From positions 1 through 5,043 of the forward strand of contig JAAUSP010000569.1 of assembly GCA_012032575.1 (NCBI GenBank): a stretch of 5,043 nt of DNA, read 5' to 3'. The notes under the pieces were generated by a model. The model worked only from the letters and a program-made list of their open reading frames with translations, searched no databases and was not told the DNA's origin. Below are positions 4,814 to 5,043 of this stretch, piece by piece. The position numbers were made by a program, and so were the translations under genes. This stretch comes from Anaerolineales bacterium (lineage in GTDB: Bacteria; Chloroflexota; Anaerolineae; 4572-78; J111). Within the stretch, counting starts at the first letter, position 1. Each line of letters opens with the position of its first letter.

Positions 4814-5043
4814 TGGGGTGATCTACGTCAAAGAGGTCGAAGACCCCCGCCGCTTTGGGGTGACGCTGGTCAACGAGGAAGGCTTCATTACCCGGCTCAT
4901 CGAGAAGCCGGACAGCATGGACCATAATCTGGCGGTCATCGGTCTCTATTACGTCAAAGATATCCAGCGGTTGATGGCCGCCATCCAGCGTTAATGGACC
5001 AAAACATGCAAACCAAAGGCGAATTTTACCTGGCCGACGCCCT
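4812..5043 (+). pseudogene. Frame-shifted continuation of the nucleotidyltransferase, running off the window
   Basis: From 4812 the next frame reads DGVIYVKEVEDPRRFGV, then LIEKPDSMDHNLAVIGLYY and IQRLMAAIQR before a TAA at 4992-4994. This is the expected middle of the same enzyme, including the EDPRRFGV and IEKP motifs. After that stop, the original frame returns from the ATG at 4994 with MDQNMQTKGEFYLADA, again matching the family. One extra base near 4803-4809 and one missing base near 4989-4993 explain everything. Removing an A from the run gives QEKSDGV, and adding one base gives IQRLMDQNMQTKG. The gene continues beyond the window, so its 3' state is unknown. Confidence 0.8.

Noticed and set aside
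4802..4821. Programmed -1 frameshift as in dnaX
   Set aside because: The -1 frame stops at 4819-4821 and the homologous sequence lies in the opposite (+1) frame.

Overview
The window looks like chromosomal DNA from a Chloroflexota-type bacterium, probably an Anaerolineae relative and possibly a metagenome assembly. That placement is an inference. It rests on the EAD-TIR protein architecture, the resemblance of the nucleotidyltransferase to those remembered from that group, and the moderately GC-rich housekeeping genes. No rRNA gene or other phylogenetic marker was tested.

Layout. Positions 1-2188 (minus strand) hold pnp, polynucleotide phosphorylase, open to the left edge and complete except for its extreme C-terminus. 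Positions 2189-2501 form a gap with the pnp ribosome binding site, a 121-nt imperfect inverted repeat built from 7-nt units, and a strong rho-independent terminator behind rpsO. Positions 2502-2771 (minus) hold rpsO, ribosomal protein S15. Positions 2772-3049 form a divergent control region with two back-to-back sigma70-like promoters and two structured leaders. Positions 3050-4429 (plus) hold a 459-residue protein with an N-terminal EAD-like helical adaptor, a proline-rich linker, a TIR domain that keeps its catalytic glutamate, and an unrecognised C-terminal region. From 4454 to the right edge (plus) lies an NDP-sugar pyrophosphorylase-like nucleotidyltransferase whose reading frame is broken twice.

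How the genes relate. rpsO and pnp form the widely conserved S15-PNPase pair, transcribed leftward, with the terminator likely acting as an attenuator between them. The EAD-TIR gene is transcribed away from them and is the accessory, conflict-type part of the window. TIR domains of this kind typically act on NAD+, and EAD domains typically recruit an effector to a partner carrying a matching EAD. No such partner is visible here, so it must lie elsewhere or the C-terminal region must do the sensing. The nucleotidyltransferase follows after 24 bp with no terminator and may be co-transcribed, but nothing links it functionally to the TIR protein.

Most worth following up are the EAD-TIR protein with its unassigned C-terminus, the paired compensating frame breaks in the nucleotidyltransferase, the 7-nt-periodic inverted repeat, and a CRP/FNR-like palindrome sitting exactly on the rpsO -10 element.
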